Shown: piece after piece, positions 7,384 to 16,298 of the stretch | Layout of the letters: each line of letters begins with the position of its first letter | Numbering within the stretch: the first letter of the stretch is position 1 | Source of the DNA: Pedobacter kyonggii | Lineage (GTDB): Bacteria; Bacteroidota; Bacteroidia; Sphingobacteriales; Sphingobacteriaceae | Length of the DNA: 64,000 nt | Assembly (NCBI RefSeq): GCF_004310665.1 | Contig: NZ_SIXF01000004.1 | Coordinates: 62,001 to 126,000, forward strand | Direction: 5' to 3' | Notes under the pieces: model-generated | What the model saw: the letters and a program-made list of their open reading frames with translations, nothing else | The model's database searches: none | What the model was told of the DNA's origin: nothing | Made by a program: the position numbers and the translations under genes

Positions 7384-9021
7384 TTAAAGGCTTACACCTC
7401 TTTTCCAGGGAATAAAATCATCCTGATTAAGCTGTACCGCTTTAGGGATTTCTTCGCCGCTGGCTACTTTAATACAGTATTCCAATATATCTTCGCCCAT
7501 TTCATTAATGGTTTTTTCGCCATTAATCACTGCTCCAGTATCGATATCGATAATATCACTCATGCGTTTCGCCAGGATCGAATTGGTAGCCACTTTTATG
7601 GTGGGGCAAACCGGATTTCCTGTTGGCGTGCCCAAACCGGTGGTGAATAAAATTAAGGTTGCTCCTGCAGCAGCTTTACCTGTGGTCGCTTCTACATCAT
7701 TCCCCGGCGTGCATACCAAGCTTAAGCCAGGCTTAGTAGCGAGTTCAGTATAATCTAAAACATCTACAATAGGAGCGGAACCCGCTTTACGTGCAGCACC
7801 TGCCGACTTAATCGCATCGGTAATTAAACCATCTTTAATATTGCCCGGAGAAGGATTCATGTAAAAGCCAGAACCAACTTTATGTGCCAGATCATCATAT
7901 TCTGTCATTAAACGGATGAATTTTTCAGCAGTTGGCTGGTCAACAGATCTATCGATCATTTCCTGCTCTACGCCACAAAGTTCCGGGAACTCGGCCAATA
8001 AGACCTTAGCGCCTAAGGCCACCAATAAATCGGCACAATAACCAACAGCCGGATTAGCTGAGATACCACTAAAACCATCGCTACCACCACATTTTACACC
8101 CACACACATTTTGCTTAACGGGGCTGCCGCACGTTCTTGTTTGTTAATGAACATCAATCCTTCAAAAGTACTGCGGATTGAATTTTGGATCAATTGTTCT
8201 TCGCTTTGTGCTTTTTGCTGCTCGAAAATTAAAAGTGGTTTGTCAAAATCAGGATCAAGTGCAAACAGGTCGCGTTTAAAATCTTCTACCTGCAAATGTT
8301 GGCAACCCAAACTTAAAACAGTTATACCGGCCACATTGGGGTGATGGGCGTAAGCCGCCAATAATTTGCTTAAAGTATCAGCATCCTGACGTGTTCCGCC
8401 ACAACCCCCATTATGTGTGAGAAATTTAATTCCATCTACATTTTTAAAGGTGCGGCTGGCTTTATCTACTTTAGGCTCAAAACTAATATGATTAATGTCT
8501 TCACCCTTTTCGAAGGCCTGAACCAGTTTGTGGGTATAAGATTTATATTTGTCATCTACCGCATAACCCAATTCACTATAAAGCGATTCTTTAATAATAT
8601 CCAGATTTCTGTTTTCGCAAAATACAGTCGGGATAAATAACCAATAGTTTGCGGTGCCCACTGCACCATTTTTACGGTGATAACCATTAAAACTGCGGTT
8701 GGCATATTTACTTACATCAGGCGCTTCCCATTTGTAATTAACATTGCGATAAGCAAATGGCTCTGCAGCATGTTTGGTGTTCTCTACATTCATCCGCATG
8801 CCAGCCTTTACATCAAACTGTACCTTTCCAACCAAAACGCCGTACATCATTACCTCATCGCCTGCTTTCATATCCTGCATAAAAAATTTATGCTTGGCAG
8901 GGATTTCATCAACAGTAACGTAGGTATTCCCTTCATGCACTATTTTGGTGTCTTTAGGTAAATCTTGTAACGCAACCAAAACATTATCAGCATTGTTAAT
9001 CTTGATGACTAATTTTTTCAT
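7384..9021 (-). CDS. UxaA-family sugar-acid dehydratase (altronate dehydratase-like)
   Basis: The 545-residue product has the full altronate dehydratase architecture. An N-terminal SAF domain (about 10-85) precedes the UxaA catalytic region with GTANYWLFIPTVFCENRN, THNGGCGGTRQD, GLGTPTGNPVCP and conserved Cys residues for a metal site. Family members remove water from hexonates such as D-altronate, or galactarate, to give 2-keto-3-deoxy acids. Flanked by FucP and an L-fucose dehydrogenase-like SDR, it may dehydrate L-fuconate. That substrate is inferred from context; D-altronate is the family default. Confidence 0.85.
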   Translation of the reverse strand: MKKLVIKINNADNVLVALQDLPKDTKIVHEGNTYVTVDEIPAKHKFFMQDMKAGDEVMMYGVLVGKVQFDVKAGMRMNVENTKHAAEPFAYRNVNYKWEAPDVSKYANRSFNGYHRKNGAVGTANYWLFIPTVFCENRNLDIIKESLYSELGYAVDDKYKSYTHKLVQAFEKGEDINHISFEPKVDKASRTFKNVDGIKFLTHNGGCGGTRQDADTLSKLLAAYAHHPNVAGITVLSLGCQHLQVEDFKRDLFALDPDFDKPLLIFEQQKAQSEEQLIQNSIRSTFEGLMFINKQERAAAPLSKMCVGVKCGGSDGFSGISANPAVGYCADLLVALGAKVLLAEFPELCGVEQEMIDRSVDQPTAEKFIRLMTEYDDLAHKVGSGFYMNPSPGNIKDGLITDAIKSAGAARKAGSAPIVDVLDYTELATKPGLSLVCTPGNDVEATTGKAAAGATLILFTTGLGTPTGNPVCPTIKVATNSILAKRMSDIIDIDTGAVINGEKTINEMGEDILEYCIKVASGEEIPKAVQLNQDDFIPWKRGVSL

Positions 9022-9134
9022 CTATTATAATTCCGTTTTTATTGTATGAATACATCAATTATTAACTCATCTCCTTATTATTAACCACAACTAATTCTGA
9101 TTTTACTGGAGATAAAAAGGATGCACACAGATAT

Positions 9135-9173
9135 AAGAATCCGTGTTTATCTGTGCGCATCTGTGGTGAAAAA
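9135..9173. repeat. Short dispersed intergenic repeat (ATCTGTG type)
   Basis: The stretch ATCCGTGTTTATCTGTGCGC followed by ATCTGTGGTGAAAAA lies between the permease and dehydratase genes. A close relative is found at 37401-37436. It is made of repeated RTCTGTG words and no function is evident. Confidence 0.5.
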
Positions 9174-9207
9174 TAGAAAAACTAACTGATGATTGCTCAT
9201 TTTAATA

Positions 9208-10518
9208 TTAGACTTCTAAACTAATTTCGTTTTCAACGTGATTGGGTTTCCATCCTTTCCAGCCGAAGTAGAAAACCACTAAAAAGCATAAGAAAGGGAC
9301 TAAATATCCATATTGTATATTGTGTGTCGCATCTGATATTAAACCCAATACCGGTGGTAAAAACGCACCGCCAACAATAGACATCACAATTAACGACGAG
9401 CCCAATTTTGTATCTTTACCCAAACCTGCTATACCCAGTGAGAATATGGTTGGGAACATAATCGACATAAAGAAAGAGACACCGATTAAAGCATAAACGG
9501 TAACCATGCCGCTTGCAAAAATAGATACGAGGGTAAGTACTGCACTAATTAATGCGTAAAGCATCAATAGTTTATGGGCAGCTACATATCTCATGAAAAA
9601 AGTTCCGGCGAACCTGCCGACCATAAAAGCCAAGCCTGCCGCACCAGCATACCATTTGGCTGCATCCTGATTGATACCTGCCGATGAGGTGACGAAACTG
9701 ATAAATAAACTCAGTATACAAACTTGTGCACCAACATAAAAAAACTGTCCAATAATGGCCCAACGCAAATGGCTATGGCCTAATACATGTGCAAAGCTGC
9801 TTTTTTCCTGGGTATTTTCTTCTTCCTTAATATCGGGCAGCTTGGTGAAAATAAATAGGATGGCTACTACAATAATCAGGATACCTAAAATTAGATAAGG
9901 TGCTTTTACAGTCGATGCCTCTTCTAGTATGTAAGCCTGCTTTTCTAAAGGCAACATTTTCGCCAATTGAGCATCGGTATATTTTACTTCGGTAAAAATA
10001 AATTTACCGCCGAGCACAGGTGCTAAAAATGCAGCTAAACCGTTAAATGACTGAGAAAAGTTTAATCGTTGAGTAGCTGTTTCTGGTGGTCCCAGTACGG
10101 TAACATAAGGATTTGCCGCTGTTTCAAGGAAGGTTAAACCACAGGCAATAATAAAAAGTGCACCTAAGAAAAATATATATTGTGCGGTATTGGCTGCGGG
10201 TATAAATAATAAACAGCCAATGGCGAACAAAACAAGTCCCAATATGATACCGCTTTTATACCCATACTTGCGCATGATATAACCTGCAGGTAAAGCCAAT
10301 AAAAAATAGGCGATAAAGACCGATGAATCGACCAGGGTAGATTCGAAAACATTTAGTTGAAAAGCTTTGCGTAAATGCGGAATTAATACAGGATCAAGAT
10401 TGTGGACAAAACCCCAGAAGAAAAAGAGGCTGGTGACTAAAATTAATGGAAATAGGTATCCTTTGCCACTTTTTGGTAGATCGGATACTTTAAAGTTCGT
10501 GGGTGTAATTTGACTCAT
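9208..10518 (-). CDS. fucP: L-fucose:H+ symporter permease (MFS)
   Basis: The 436-residue, roughly 12-helix major facilitator has the FucP hallmarks: LFFFWGFVHNLDPVLIPHLR at the first helix, SSVFIAYFLLALPAGYIM, and ETAANPYVTVLGP after helix 4. The FHS family imports L-fucose, and relatives import galactose or glucose, with protons. It is first in a minus-strand run with the UxaA dehydratase and the L-fucose dehydrogenase-like SDR, and is divergent from an AraC-type regulator. Gaps of 149-186 bp within the run leave it open whether all three genes are co-transcribed. Confidence 0.9.
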   Translation of the reverse strand: MSQITPTNFKVSDLPKSGKGYLFPLILVTSLFFFWGFVHNLDPVLIPHLRKAFQLNVFESTLVDSSVFIAYFLLALPAGYIMRKYGYKSGIILGLVLFAIGCLLFIPAANTAQYIFFLGALFIIACGLTFLETAANPYVTVLGPPETATQRLNFSQSFNGLAAFLAPVLGGKFIFTEVKYTDAQLAKMLPLEKQAYILEEASTVKAPYLILGILIIVVAILFIFTKLPDIKEEENTQEKSSFAHVLGHSHLRWAIIGQFFYVGAQVCILSLFISFVTSSAGINQDAAKWYAGAAGLAFMVGRFAGTFFMRYVAAHKLLMLYALISAVLTLVSIFASGMVTVYALIGVSFFMSIMFPTIFSLGIAGLGKDTKLGSSLIVMSIVGGAFLPPVLGLISDATHNIQYGYLVPFLCFLVVFYFGWKGWKPNHVENEISLEV

Positions 10519-10866
10519 GTTTATTTGGTTATAAATGGTTTAAGCAGCTTTTGCTAAAATAAAAATAGTTAAACTTCTGGCATGGTAAGCACCAATTACC
10601 AATGATTTTTCGATATCGGCTGTTTTAGATGACCCGTCAATACCCTGTATCCATAACTGGGTATTTTTAATGCTGTGTAATCATCTGAAATGGATGGCAA
10701 ATAATCCAACTTTACATAAAATGTTTCTGGTTAGTTGTTCCTTTACAAATTAAACCGTTAGGCGTTAATAAAAATTTAACTTTATGATCTAATTATTAAA
10801 TGATATTGGCTCGATTTTTTACATTGCAAAATAATTTTGCATATTAGATTGATTTTTTAAGATTTT
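10519..10866. promoter_or_regulatory. Divergent control region between fucP and araC-type gene
   Basis: This gene-free 348 bp holds the promoters for both divergent genes. On the AraC side lie a -33-like TTG (10806-10808), a -7 box TAATTTTG (10832-10839) and an overlapping palindrome. No exact TAnnTTTG box was found for fucP on the minus strand. A fragment after the fucP start (GTAAGCACC...GATGACCCG) shows no recognisable gene. Confidence 0.5.
10825..10841. promoter_or_regulatory. Palindromic operator candidate TGCAAAAT-A-ATTTTGCA
   Basis: Perfect 8-bp arms around a single A overlap the -7 box of the AraC-type gene, 26 bp before its ATG. Binding here would block its own promoter, suggesting autoregulation or a catabolite-type regulator. 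The binding protein is unknown. Confidence 0.45.
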
Positions 10867-11736
10867 ATGAAACCGCATTTACTTAATGTATCTACTAATT
10901 CGGTAGATTCTTTTAGCGCTCGAAGAGACATTATGCCCGATATAAACAATCGTTGGCATTACCACTCTGCATTAGAATTAATCTACGTTAAAAAAGGCAG
11001 AGGAACGCAGTTTATTGGCGATAGCATTAAAAATTTTAAGGATGGCGATGTTGTTTTACTCGGAAGCAATTTGCCACACTACTGGCGATTTGACCCAGAG
11101 TTTTTCGATGAATTGGGTGGAGAAACAGTTGAAGTTTATGCGATCCATTTTAAAGAAGATTTTTTAGGCAAGGATTTTCTAGATCTTCCCGAAAACCAGG
11201 AGATCAAAAAAGTTTTGCTTCAATCGCGACAGGGAATTCAGTTACAAGGAATTTCAAAAGAGAGAATTGCTGGTTTAATGCCGCTGATTATTGAGGCTAC
11301 GGGAACCATGCGGATTATAAAAATACTGGAAGTATTAACCGAAATAGCCAATTGTGAAGAAAAAAATATGCTGGTTTCGCTAGGATTTAAGCCAAACTTT
11401 CTGAAGAACGAAAAAGACAGAATTCAATCTATTTATAACTATACCATCAGCAATTACAAAAATAAAATAGAACTAAAAGAAATTGCTGCGGTAGCTAAAA
11501 TAAGCCCCAATTCTTTCTGTAAATTCTTTAAAACTAAAAGTAGAAAAACTTATACACAGTTTCTGAACGAGATTAGGGTAGGACAGGCCTGTAAATTATT
11601 GATCGAAAATGACCTGACCGTTAAAGAGATCTGCTACGACTGCGGCTTTTATAATTTCACCAGTTTCCATAAGTATTTTAGAGAAATAACAGGGAAAACC
11701 CCGCTAAAATATCAACAAGCCTTTTCTAAGCAATAG
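10867..11736 (+). CDS. AraC-family transcriptional regulator (cupin + HTH)
   Basis: The 289-residue protein has an N-terminal cupin-like sensing domain (WHYHSALELIYVKKGRG, about 31-47) and a C-terminal double HTH (about 190-286) with KIELKEIAAVAKISPNSFC, then the AraC signature region VKEICYDCGFYNFTSFHKYF. Such proteins bind a sugar in the cupin and activate a nearby catabolic operon. Being divergent from fucP, it is the natural candidate regulator of the fucose genes. The ligand is not known from sequence. Confidence 0.9.
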   Translation: MKPHLLNVSTNSVDSFSARRDIMPDINNRWHYHSALELIYVKKGRGTQFIGDSIKNFKDGDVVLLGSNLPHYWRFDPEFFDELGGETVEVYAIHFKEDFLGKDFLDLPENQEIKKVLLQSRQGIQLQGISKERIAGLMPLIIEATGTMRIIKILEVLTEIANCEEKNMLVSLGFKPNFLKNEKDRIQSIYNYTISNYKNKIELKEIAAVAKISPNSFCKFFKTKSRKTYTQFLNEIRVGQACKLLIENDLTVKEICYDCGFYNFTSFHKYFREITGKTPLKYQQAFSKQ

Positions 11737-11955
11737 TTATATCCAGTGAAGTCTATTTTTTAAAATATGACTTCCTAGTTCTACAATATTTGCCGCTTTA
11801 TTTAAGTTTTCCTGCTTAGTTTTGTTTAAACCAAATATCTATTGCTGAAGTTTTAATGACTTTTATCTTTTATCGATTTAAAATACAAGAATGTTAAAAC
11901 TAATTTTTGATTTATAGGTTTATAGCTTAAGTTTGTATTTCTAACTGAATATTTT

Positions 11956-12168
11956 ATGAGCAATATCTCTAATCCGAAACCGGTGAAAAAGGGCGATAGG
12001 ATGGACAATGACCATAATAACCTTAATGAGTCTTACACCCCTGGTTCAAAACATAAATTTGAAGGGTGGCCGATTTTATGGATCCTGATAGCTATATTTT
12101 TAATCTCCGCAGTTTTATGGTATACAGGAGCCGCTCCCTACTTAATTAAGTGGATCGCCAATAAATAA
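11956..12168 (+). CDS. Small single-pass membrane protein
   Basis: I do not recognise this 70-residue protein. A charged, Asn-rich N-terminus (about 1-38) precedes one hydrophobic helix (GWPILWILIAIFLISAVLWY), then a short tail ending WIANK. The ATG follows a run typical of Bacteroidetes leaders. No partner is evident: the upstream gene is the AraC regulator, with a 219-bp gap. Likely a real gene because of its clean membrane topology, but function is unknown. Confidence 0.6.
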   Translation: MSNISNPKPVKKGDRMDNDHNNLNESYTPGSKHKFEGWPILWILIAIFLISAVLWYTGAAPYLIKWIANK

Positions 12169-12281
12169 TAGATTTTTTAGAGAGGTCAGCTTGGCCACAA
12201 CATTTCATTGTCTTTCTGTGAGAAAGTTTAATGTATTGGCTTAAAGGGAGACGTTAATTTTGATGACGGGAAAAGAACTGA

Positions 12282-12392
12282 TTAAAATTTTTCATCATCG
12301 CTGGGAATCTGCTCAGCGGAGAAATAGCAGTACAACATTAATCCAAAAGAAATAATATAAAATACAGCTGTGATTAAAAGGAATGTGCTCAT
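12282..12392 (-). CDS. Tiny membrane protein, 36 residues
   Basis: The minus-strand ATG at 12392 opens a 36-residue frame ending TAA at 12282. The product begins MSTFLLITAVFYIISFGLML, a single hydrophobic helix, and ends in an acidic tail (AEQIPSDDEKF). This N-in helix plus charged tail resembles small regulatory or complex-associated membrane peptides. I do not recognise the family. It is convergent with the 70-residue gene upstream and co-directional with the GlxA-type gene. Support is from composition and topology only. Confidence 0.45.
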   Translation of the reverse strand: MSTFLLITAVFYIISFGLMLYCYFSAEQIPSDDEKF

Positions 12393-12555
12393 ATAAATAG
12401 TTATTTGGTTAGTGTAATTATAACGTTAAGTTATCTTAAATTATATAGGGCGATGCATTTATTTTATTCTAATTATTAACATAATTAATTTTAATGTTGA
12501 AAACTATTAGCTTAGTTGTTGTGCGGTGTCGATTTGCTATCCTCCAGTTATCTGG

Positions 12556-13515
12556 TTACCTGACTTGAAATTTATCGCGGTATTGAGTCGGCGTCATCCC
12601 AACTGATTTTCTGAACACTTTCCTAAATGCTTTGGGATCATTATAGCCAGAGTTATAAATTACCTCTGTCATTTGCTGGGCAGTTTGCTCCAATAACTTT
12701 TTAGCTGCTTCGATACGGGTTTGTTGAAGATACTCGATAGGCGTAATACCAATCACCTGTTTAAAGCGGCGTACAATATTTCTTCTACTGGAAGGAATAT
12801 CTTTAATCATTTCTTCGATGGTAGCCACATCCTGATAATTATTTTCAATTTTTTCTTGGGCAGAGGCAACAATATCATCATTGTGATGACGGATAGGCTG
12901 GAAAGTACTAAAGTACAATTGGTTTACGCGGTCCATATCGATTGCAAAAATCTTAGCTACCTTAACAGCCATATCCTTTCCACAATGAAGCTGTAAAAGA
13001 TGCAATAACAAATGAAAAGTAGAGGTTGCCCCACCACTTGTAAATAATTTTCCATCCTGTGTTACCGTTTTATCAGCCTTTAAATGAACCAAGGGGAATG
13101 CCATAGAAAAGGCCGAGCAGGCATCAACATGTGTGGTCGCCGCTTTACCATCCAACAGTCCTGATGCTGCAAGTAAAAATGCACCAGTACAAAAAGTAGC
13201 AATTTCTGCGCCTGCTGCATGTTGTTTGTTTAACCAGGGGATATAGTTTCGGTTTGCTGCGAGAGAATCTTTAATATCGTTGGTTGCAAATGAAGGCACT
13301 AAAATAAGATCAAGATGTGCAGCTTTTTGTAGGGGCACACAAGGATGCTCACTAAAGTTATAATTTTTATCCTCAAGTGCAATTAAACTAATGTTAAATG
13401 GGGTTTCGAGCTCATCTTTCCGATAAAATCCATTCACAGTATCAAATACATCTAAAATAGCCGCTATGCTTAATAATCTGAAATTTTGGGGGAGTAAAAC
13501 ACCTACTTGTATCAT
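12556..13515 (-). CDS. GlxA-family transcriptional regulator (DJ-1/PfpI + AraC HTH)
   Basis: The 319-residue regulator combines a DJ-1/PfpI-like domain (about 1-190) with an AraC-type double HTH (about 215-315). The nucleophile-elbow region is ATFCTGAFLLAASGLLDGK, with Cys in the usual place. The HTH contains ATIEEMIKDIPSSRRNIVRRF and the signature MTEVIYNSGYNDPKAFRKVF. Relatives such as GlxA, FtrA and CdhR respond to small metabolites. The gene stands alone; the divergent DinB gene starts 135 bp away and could be a target. Confidence 0.9.
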   Translation of the reverse strand: MIQVGVLLPQNFRLLSIAAILDVFDTVNGFYRKDELETPFNISLIALEDKNYNFSEHPCVPLQKAAHLDLILVPSFATNDIKDSLAANRNYIPWLNKQHAAGAEIATFCTGAFLLAASGLLDGKAATTHVDACSAFSMAFPLVHLKADKTVTQDGKLFTSGGATSTFHLLLHLLQLHCGKDMAVKVAKIFAIDMDRVNQLYFSTFQPIRHHNDDIVASAQEKIENNYQDVATIEEMIKDIPSSRRNIVRRFKQVIGITPIEYLQQTRIEAAKKLLEQTAQQMTEVIYNSGYNDPKAFRKVFRKSVGMTPTQYRDKFQVR

Positions 13516-13650
13516 TTGGTTAAAAATTTAAGTATCGTAAATATATAAAAATTGTCTGAAATGCCCCTTAAGATTGACTTTTACGGCAACGGTGTTCGGC
13601 TAAATTAACAACTAACTTTATTTCCAGTTAATCAGCTAATTAATAAACAT

Positions 13651-14145
13651 ATGAAAACCACCCCAACGAGTAGCAAAATGTACGGCTTTATAGTGCTGTA
13701 TGAAATGCAAACAGATTTTTTACTAAGGGCTTTAGATGGGATAGACCAAAAGGATGCACAGAAAAGATTGGATACGAAAGCAAATCACATTGCCTGGATT
13801 ACCGGAAGTGTGGTGCATGGCCGCTATTTTCTGGCCAAATCATTCGGTATCGATCTTCCGTCCATAACCGGCGAACTTTTTGCCGATAACAAAGGAATTG
13901 TAGATGATGCCACTTACCCTTCACTTGCAGATTTCATTAAAGATTGGAAAGAAATTTCTCCAAAGTTACAGGAGGCTTTAACCCAGGCTACCGACGAGAA
14001 ACTGGAAGAGAAACTCAATATCCCCGGAATGGAGATCACACTGTTTGAAATGATCAGCTTCAACAGTTACCGGGAAGCCAATTGCATTGGGCAGATTGCC
14101 CTATGGCGCAGGTTATTAAACTATCCTGGAATGAATTACATGTAA
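13651..14145 (+). CDS. DinB-like four-helix protein, metal site altered
   Basis: The 164-residue protein has the DinB fold pattern: a first helix with early acidic residues, NHIAWITGSVVHGRYFLA in helix 2, and a C-terminal GQIALWRRLL helix. DinB-like proteins are usually metal-dependent, such as bacillithiol/mycothiol transferases and hydrolases. Here the motif normally reading HxxxHxGQ is SYREANCIGQ, so the two late histidines appear to be Arg and Cys. It is first in a four-gene run (next gene after 3 bp). Function is unknown. Confidence 0.75.
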   Translation: MKTTPTSSKMYGFIVLYEMQTDFLLRALDGIDQKDAQKRLDTKANHIAWITGSVVHGRYFLAKSFGIDLPSITGELFADNKGIVDDATYPSLADFIKDWKEISPKLQEALTQATDEKLEEKLNIPGMEITLFEMISFNSYREANCIGQIALWRRLLNYPGMNYM

Positions 14146-14148
14146 GCT

Positions 14149-14655
14149 ATGGAAAAGATAATAAAAGAAGCCAACGAAACGCTGTCGGCGTTAGAAAATA
14201 CGTTATCGAAATTTGATACTGCACAAATTAATGCAGTACCATTTAAGGGAAGCTGGACAGCCGGCCAACTGGCTGAACATATGATTTTATCAAATTCGGG
14301 CTTTCTACAGGTTATAAATGGACCAGTAACCGAAACAGATAAACCAGCCGATTTTATGGTAGCGCAAATTAGGAACGACTTTTTAAATTTCAATGTGAAG
14401 TACGATTCGCCTGAAGAGATTTATCCTGAAGACAGGACATATAATCAGCCTGAATTATTAAACAACTTAAAACAGATCAGAGATGGGATTTCAGCTTCTA
14501 TAGCTGACCTGGATTTAACGAAGACCTGCAGCTCCTATGAATTGCCCGGTTATGGTTTTCTAACCCGCCTAGAGGCAGTTTATTTTGTGATTTATCATAC
14601 GCAACGACACGTACATCAGTTAAATAAAATTTATAGCGAACTGGATAGCAATTGA
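14149..14655 (+). CDS. DinB-like protein with intact metal-binding histidines
   Basis: The 168-residue DinB_2-type protein has WTAGQLAEHMILSN near residue 37 (first His) and YHTQRHVHQLNKI near the C-terminus, supplying the HxxxRHxxQ-like metal triad. Family members are thiol-S-transferase or hydrolase-like four-helix bundles. It starts 3 bp after the previous, degenerate DinB gene; the pair may act together. The ATG at 14149 gives the best N-terminus, with a coil-forming helix right away. Confidence 0.85.
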   Translation: MEKIIKEANETLSALENTLSKFDTAQINAVPFKGSWTAGQLAEHMILSNSGFLQVINGPVTETDKPADFMVAQIRNDFLNFNVKYDSPEEIYPEDRTYNQPELLNNLKQIRDGISASIADLDLTKTCSSYELPGYGFLTRLEAVYFVIYHTQRHVHQLNKIYSELDSN

Positions 14656-14670
14656 TTTTTAATTAAATTT

Positions 14671-15090
14671 ATGAGAAACAACAGGCTTAATCTGCTAAAT
14701 CCCTATATCGGCAAATGGAAAACAGAAGGTTTAACAAAATCAGGTGATATAATCACTGGAACTGATACCTACGAATGGGTTGATGGTGGTTTTTTCTTAA
14801 TGCATCAGGTAGATATCATGTTTGGTGATAAAAAGATCCGATCGTTAGAAATTACCCACTATGATGATATGGAGGATGTTTTTAGGTCGCAATCGTTCGA
14901 TAATGAAGGCAATATTTCAATATCTACCCTTAAAATTTACGATGATATCATTTTAATATTTGCCGATACTGAAAGATTTAAAGGAAATTTCAAAGCCAAT
15001 ACTATTGAAGGGGCATGGGAACAATTTGATGGTAAAAACTGGGTAGCATGGATGGATATCAAATTAACAAAACTTGCAGATGAGCAATGA
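14671..15090 (+). CDS. DUF1579-like / lipocalin-fold protein
   Basis: This 139-residue protein starts with LLNPYIGKWKTEG, the GxW opening of DUF1579/THAP4-like beta-barrel proteins, followed by YEWVDGGFFLMHQVD and a C-terminal WEQFDGKNWVAWMD strand pair. It has no signal peptide, so it is probably cytosolic. It is third in the DinB-DinB-DUF1579-DUF1801 run. Many bacterial members lie beside DinB and DUF1801 genes in apparent stress or detoxification clusters. The substrate is unknown. Confidence 0.7.
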   Translation: MRNNRLNLLNPYIGKWKTEGLTKSGDIITGTDTYEWVDGGFFLMHQVDIMFGDKKIRSLEITHYDDMEDVFRSQSFDNEGNISISTLKIYDDIILIFADTERFKGNFKANTIEGAWEQFDGKNWVAWMDIKLTKLADEQ

Positions 15091-15469
15091 AGCAAACATG
15101 CCGAAAGTAAATGAGGTTGAGGACTACATGAAAAAGTTAGATCATCCTTTTAAGGCGGAAATCGAGCGGTTGCGAAACATAATTCTCAATGCCAACCCTA
15201 AACTGGAAGAAAGGGTAAAATGGAATGCGCCCAGTTATTATTATGTAAAAGATCTGGCTGCTTTTAACCTCAGGGCAAAAGGATATGTGCAGGTCATTTT
15301 TATTTTTTACGATGGAAATATGATCGAAGATCCATCTTTATTACAAGGCAATTGGAAAGATAGGCGTGAAGCAAGGTTTTACAGTATGGTCGATATTAAA
15401 GCAAAACAACCTGCGCTTGAGCAATTGGTAAATAATTGGGTTAAACTAATAGAGCCAAATAATAATTAA
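15080..15469 (+). CDS. DUF1801 (YdhG-like) protein
   Basis: The protein has about 129 residues if it starts at ATG 15080, overlapping the previous gene by 11 bases; ATG 15098 is an alternative just after that gene's stop. It contains VEDYMKKLDHPFKAEIERL and KWNAPSYYYVKDLAAFNLR, the DUF1801 signature. The fold is small alpha/beta, related to the frataxin-like YdhG family. A TTG 6 bp upstream of 15080 is in frame but less likely. It is the last gene of the run; function is unknown. Confidence 0.8.
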   Translation: MSNEANMPKVNEVEDYMKKLDHPFKAEIERLRNIILNANPKLEERVKWNAPSYYYVKDLAAFNLRAKGYVQVIFIFYDGNMIEDPSLLQGNWKDRREARFYSMVDIKAKQPALEQLVNNWVKLIEPNNN

Positions 15470-15820
15470 CCATCTCAAAGGAGAAAAAACCAACAAAACA
15501 ATGGCAACAATTAATACGTGATTATAATAGGGAATAACCCTGAGTCCTTAGTTCATGTCTTTTTTATTAATTGAGTGTATAGTAATAATATAAATCGCGG
15601 GTGCGGTAATATAATGAGCGAATTAGATAATATAAATGGTCACTGGCTCATGGTTAATGGGCTATGGCTATTAACCATAAAACCATCAACCAAAACAGAT
15701 TAATTTATTATTACACCCATGTATCAATGCCCAGTGTACCAATGACTAATGAACAAATGCCCAATGAACTATAAATAACTTTTATTATTTTTAAATCTAG
15801 AAACCAAAAATTAAACCACT
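15470..15820. other. Gene-free low-complexity interval
   Basis: No coding signal. A 9-bp inverted repeat ATGGTTAAT / ATTAACCAT lies near 15652-15680. It is followed by AT-rich text built of 'aatgcccaatgaac'-like words that also occur near 41.2 and 43.0 kb. Confidence 0.5.
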
Positions 15821-16198
15821 ATGAAAATTGCAGTTATTATTGTACGCGTGCTTTTAGCCGCCATGTATCTTTTTGCTTCTGTAAGCTATTTTCTTAATAT
15901 AATGCCGAAGGCTCCGGAAATGACAGCGGCACAAACAAGTTTTATGACTGGCTTAATGGCCTCTGTGTACCTTTTTCCATTGATCAAAATAACAGAACTG
16001 GTTGGTGGTGTCCTATTGCTTATTGGTCGTACAGCTCCTTTAGCTGCACTAATAATTTTCCCGGTTACTTTAAACATTTTTCTTTACCACGCATTTTTAG
16101 GTCCGAAAGATTTGCCGATGGTTGCCGTAATGCTCCTGTTTAATTTATTCCTGTTTTATGCTTATCGGGCTAAGTATCTGCCGATCTTTTCAAAGTAA
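15821..16198 (+). CDS. DoxX-family membrane protein
   Basis: The 125-residue protein has four predicted membrane helices and the DoxX pattern: VRVLLAAMYLFASVSYF in helix 1, KITELVGGVLLLIGRTAPLAA in the middle, and PVTLNIFLYHAFLG later. DoxX-like proteins are linked to oxidative stress and thiol or quinone redox processes; in Bacteroidetes most are uncharacterised. It is monocistronic here, with a 100-bp gap to the next gene. Confidence 0.85.
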   Translation: MKIAVIIVRVLLAAMYLFASVSYFLNIMPKAPEMTAAQTSFMTGLMASVYLFPLIKITELVGGVLLLIGRTAPLAALIIFPVTLNIFLYHAFLGPKDLPMVAVMLLFNLFLFYAYRAKYLPIFSK

Positions 16199-16298
16199 AT
16201 TTTATAGTTTTTAAAAAATTTCATACTTTTTCTCTTTATTTAGTGTTTCGATATAAGGTGTAATTATTATCTTTAAAAACTAACTAGAAATAAAAAAT

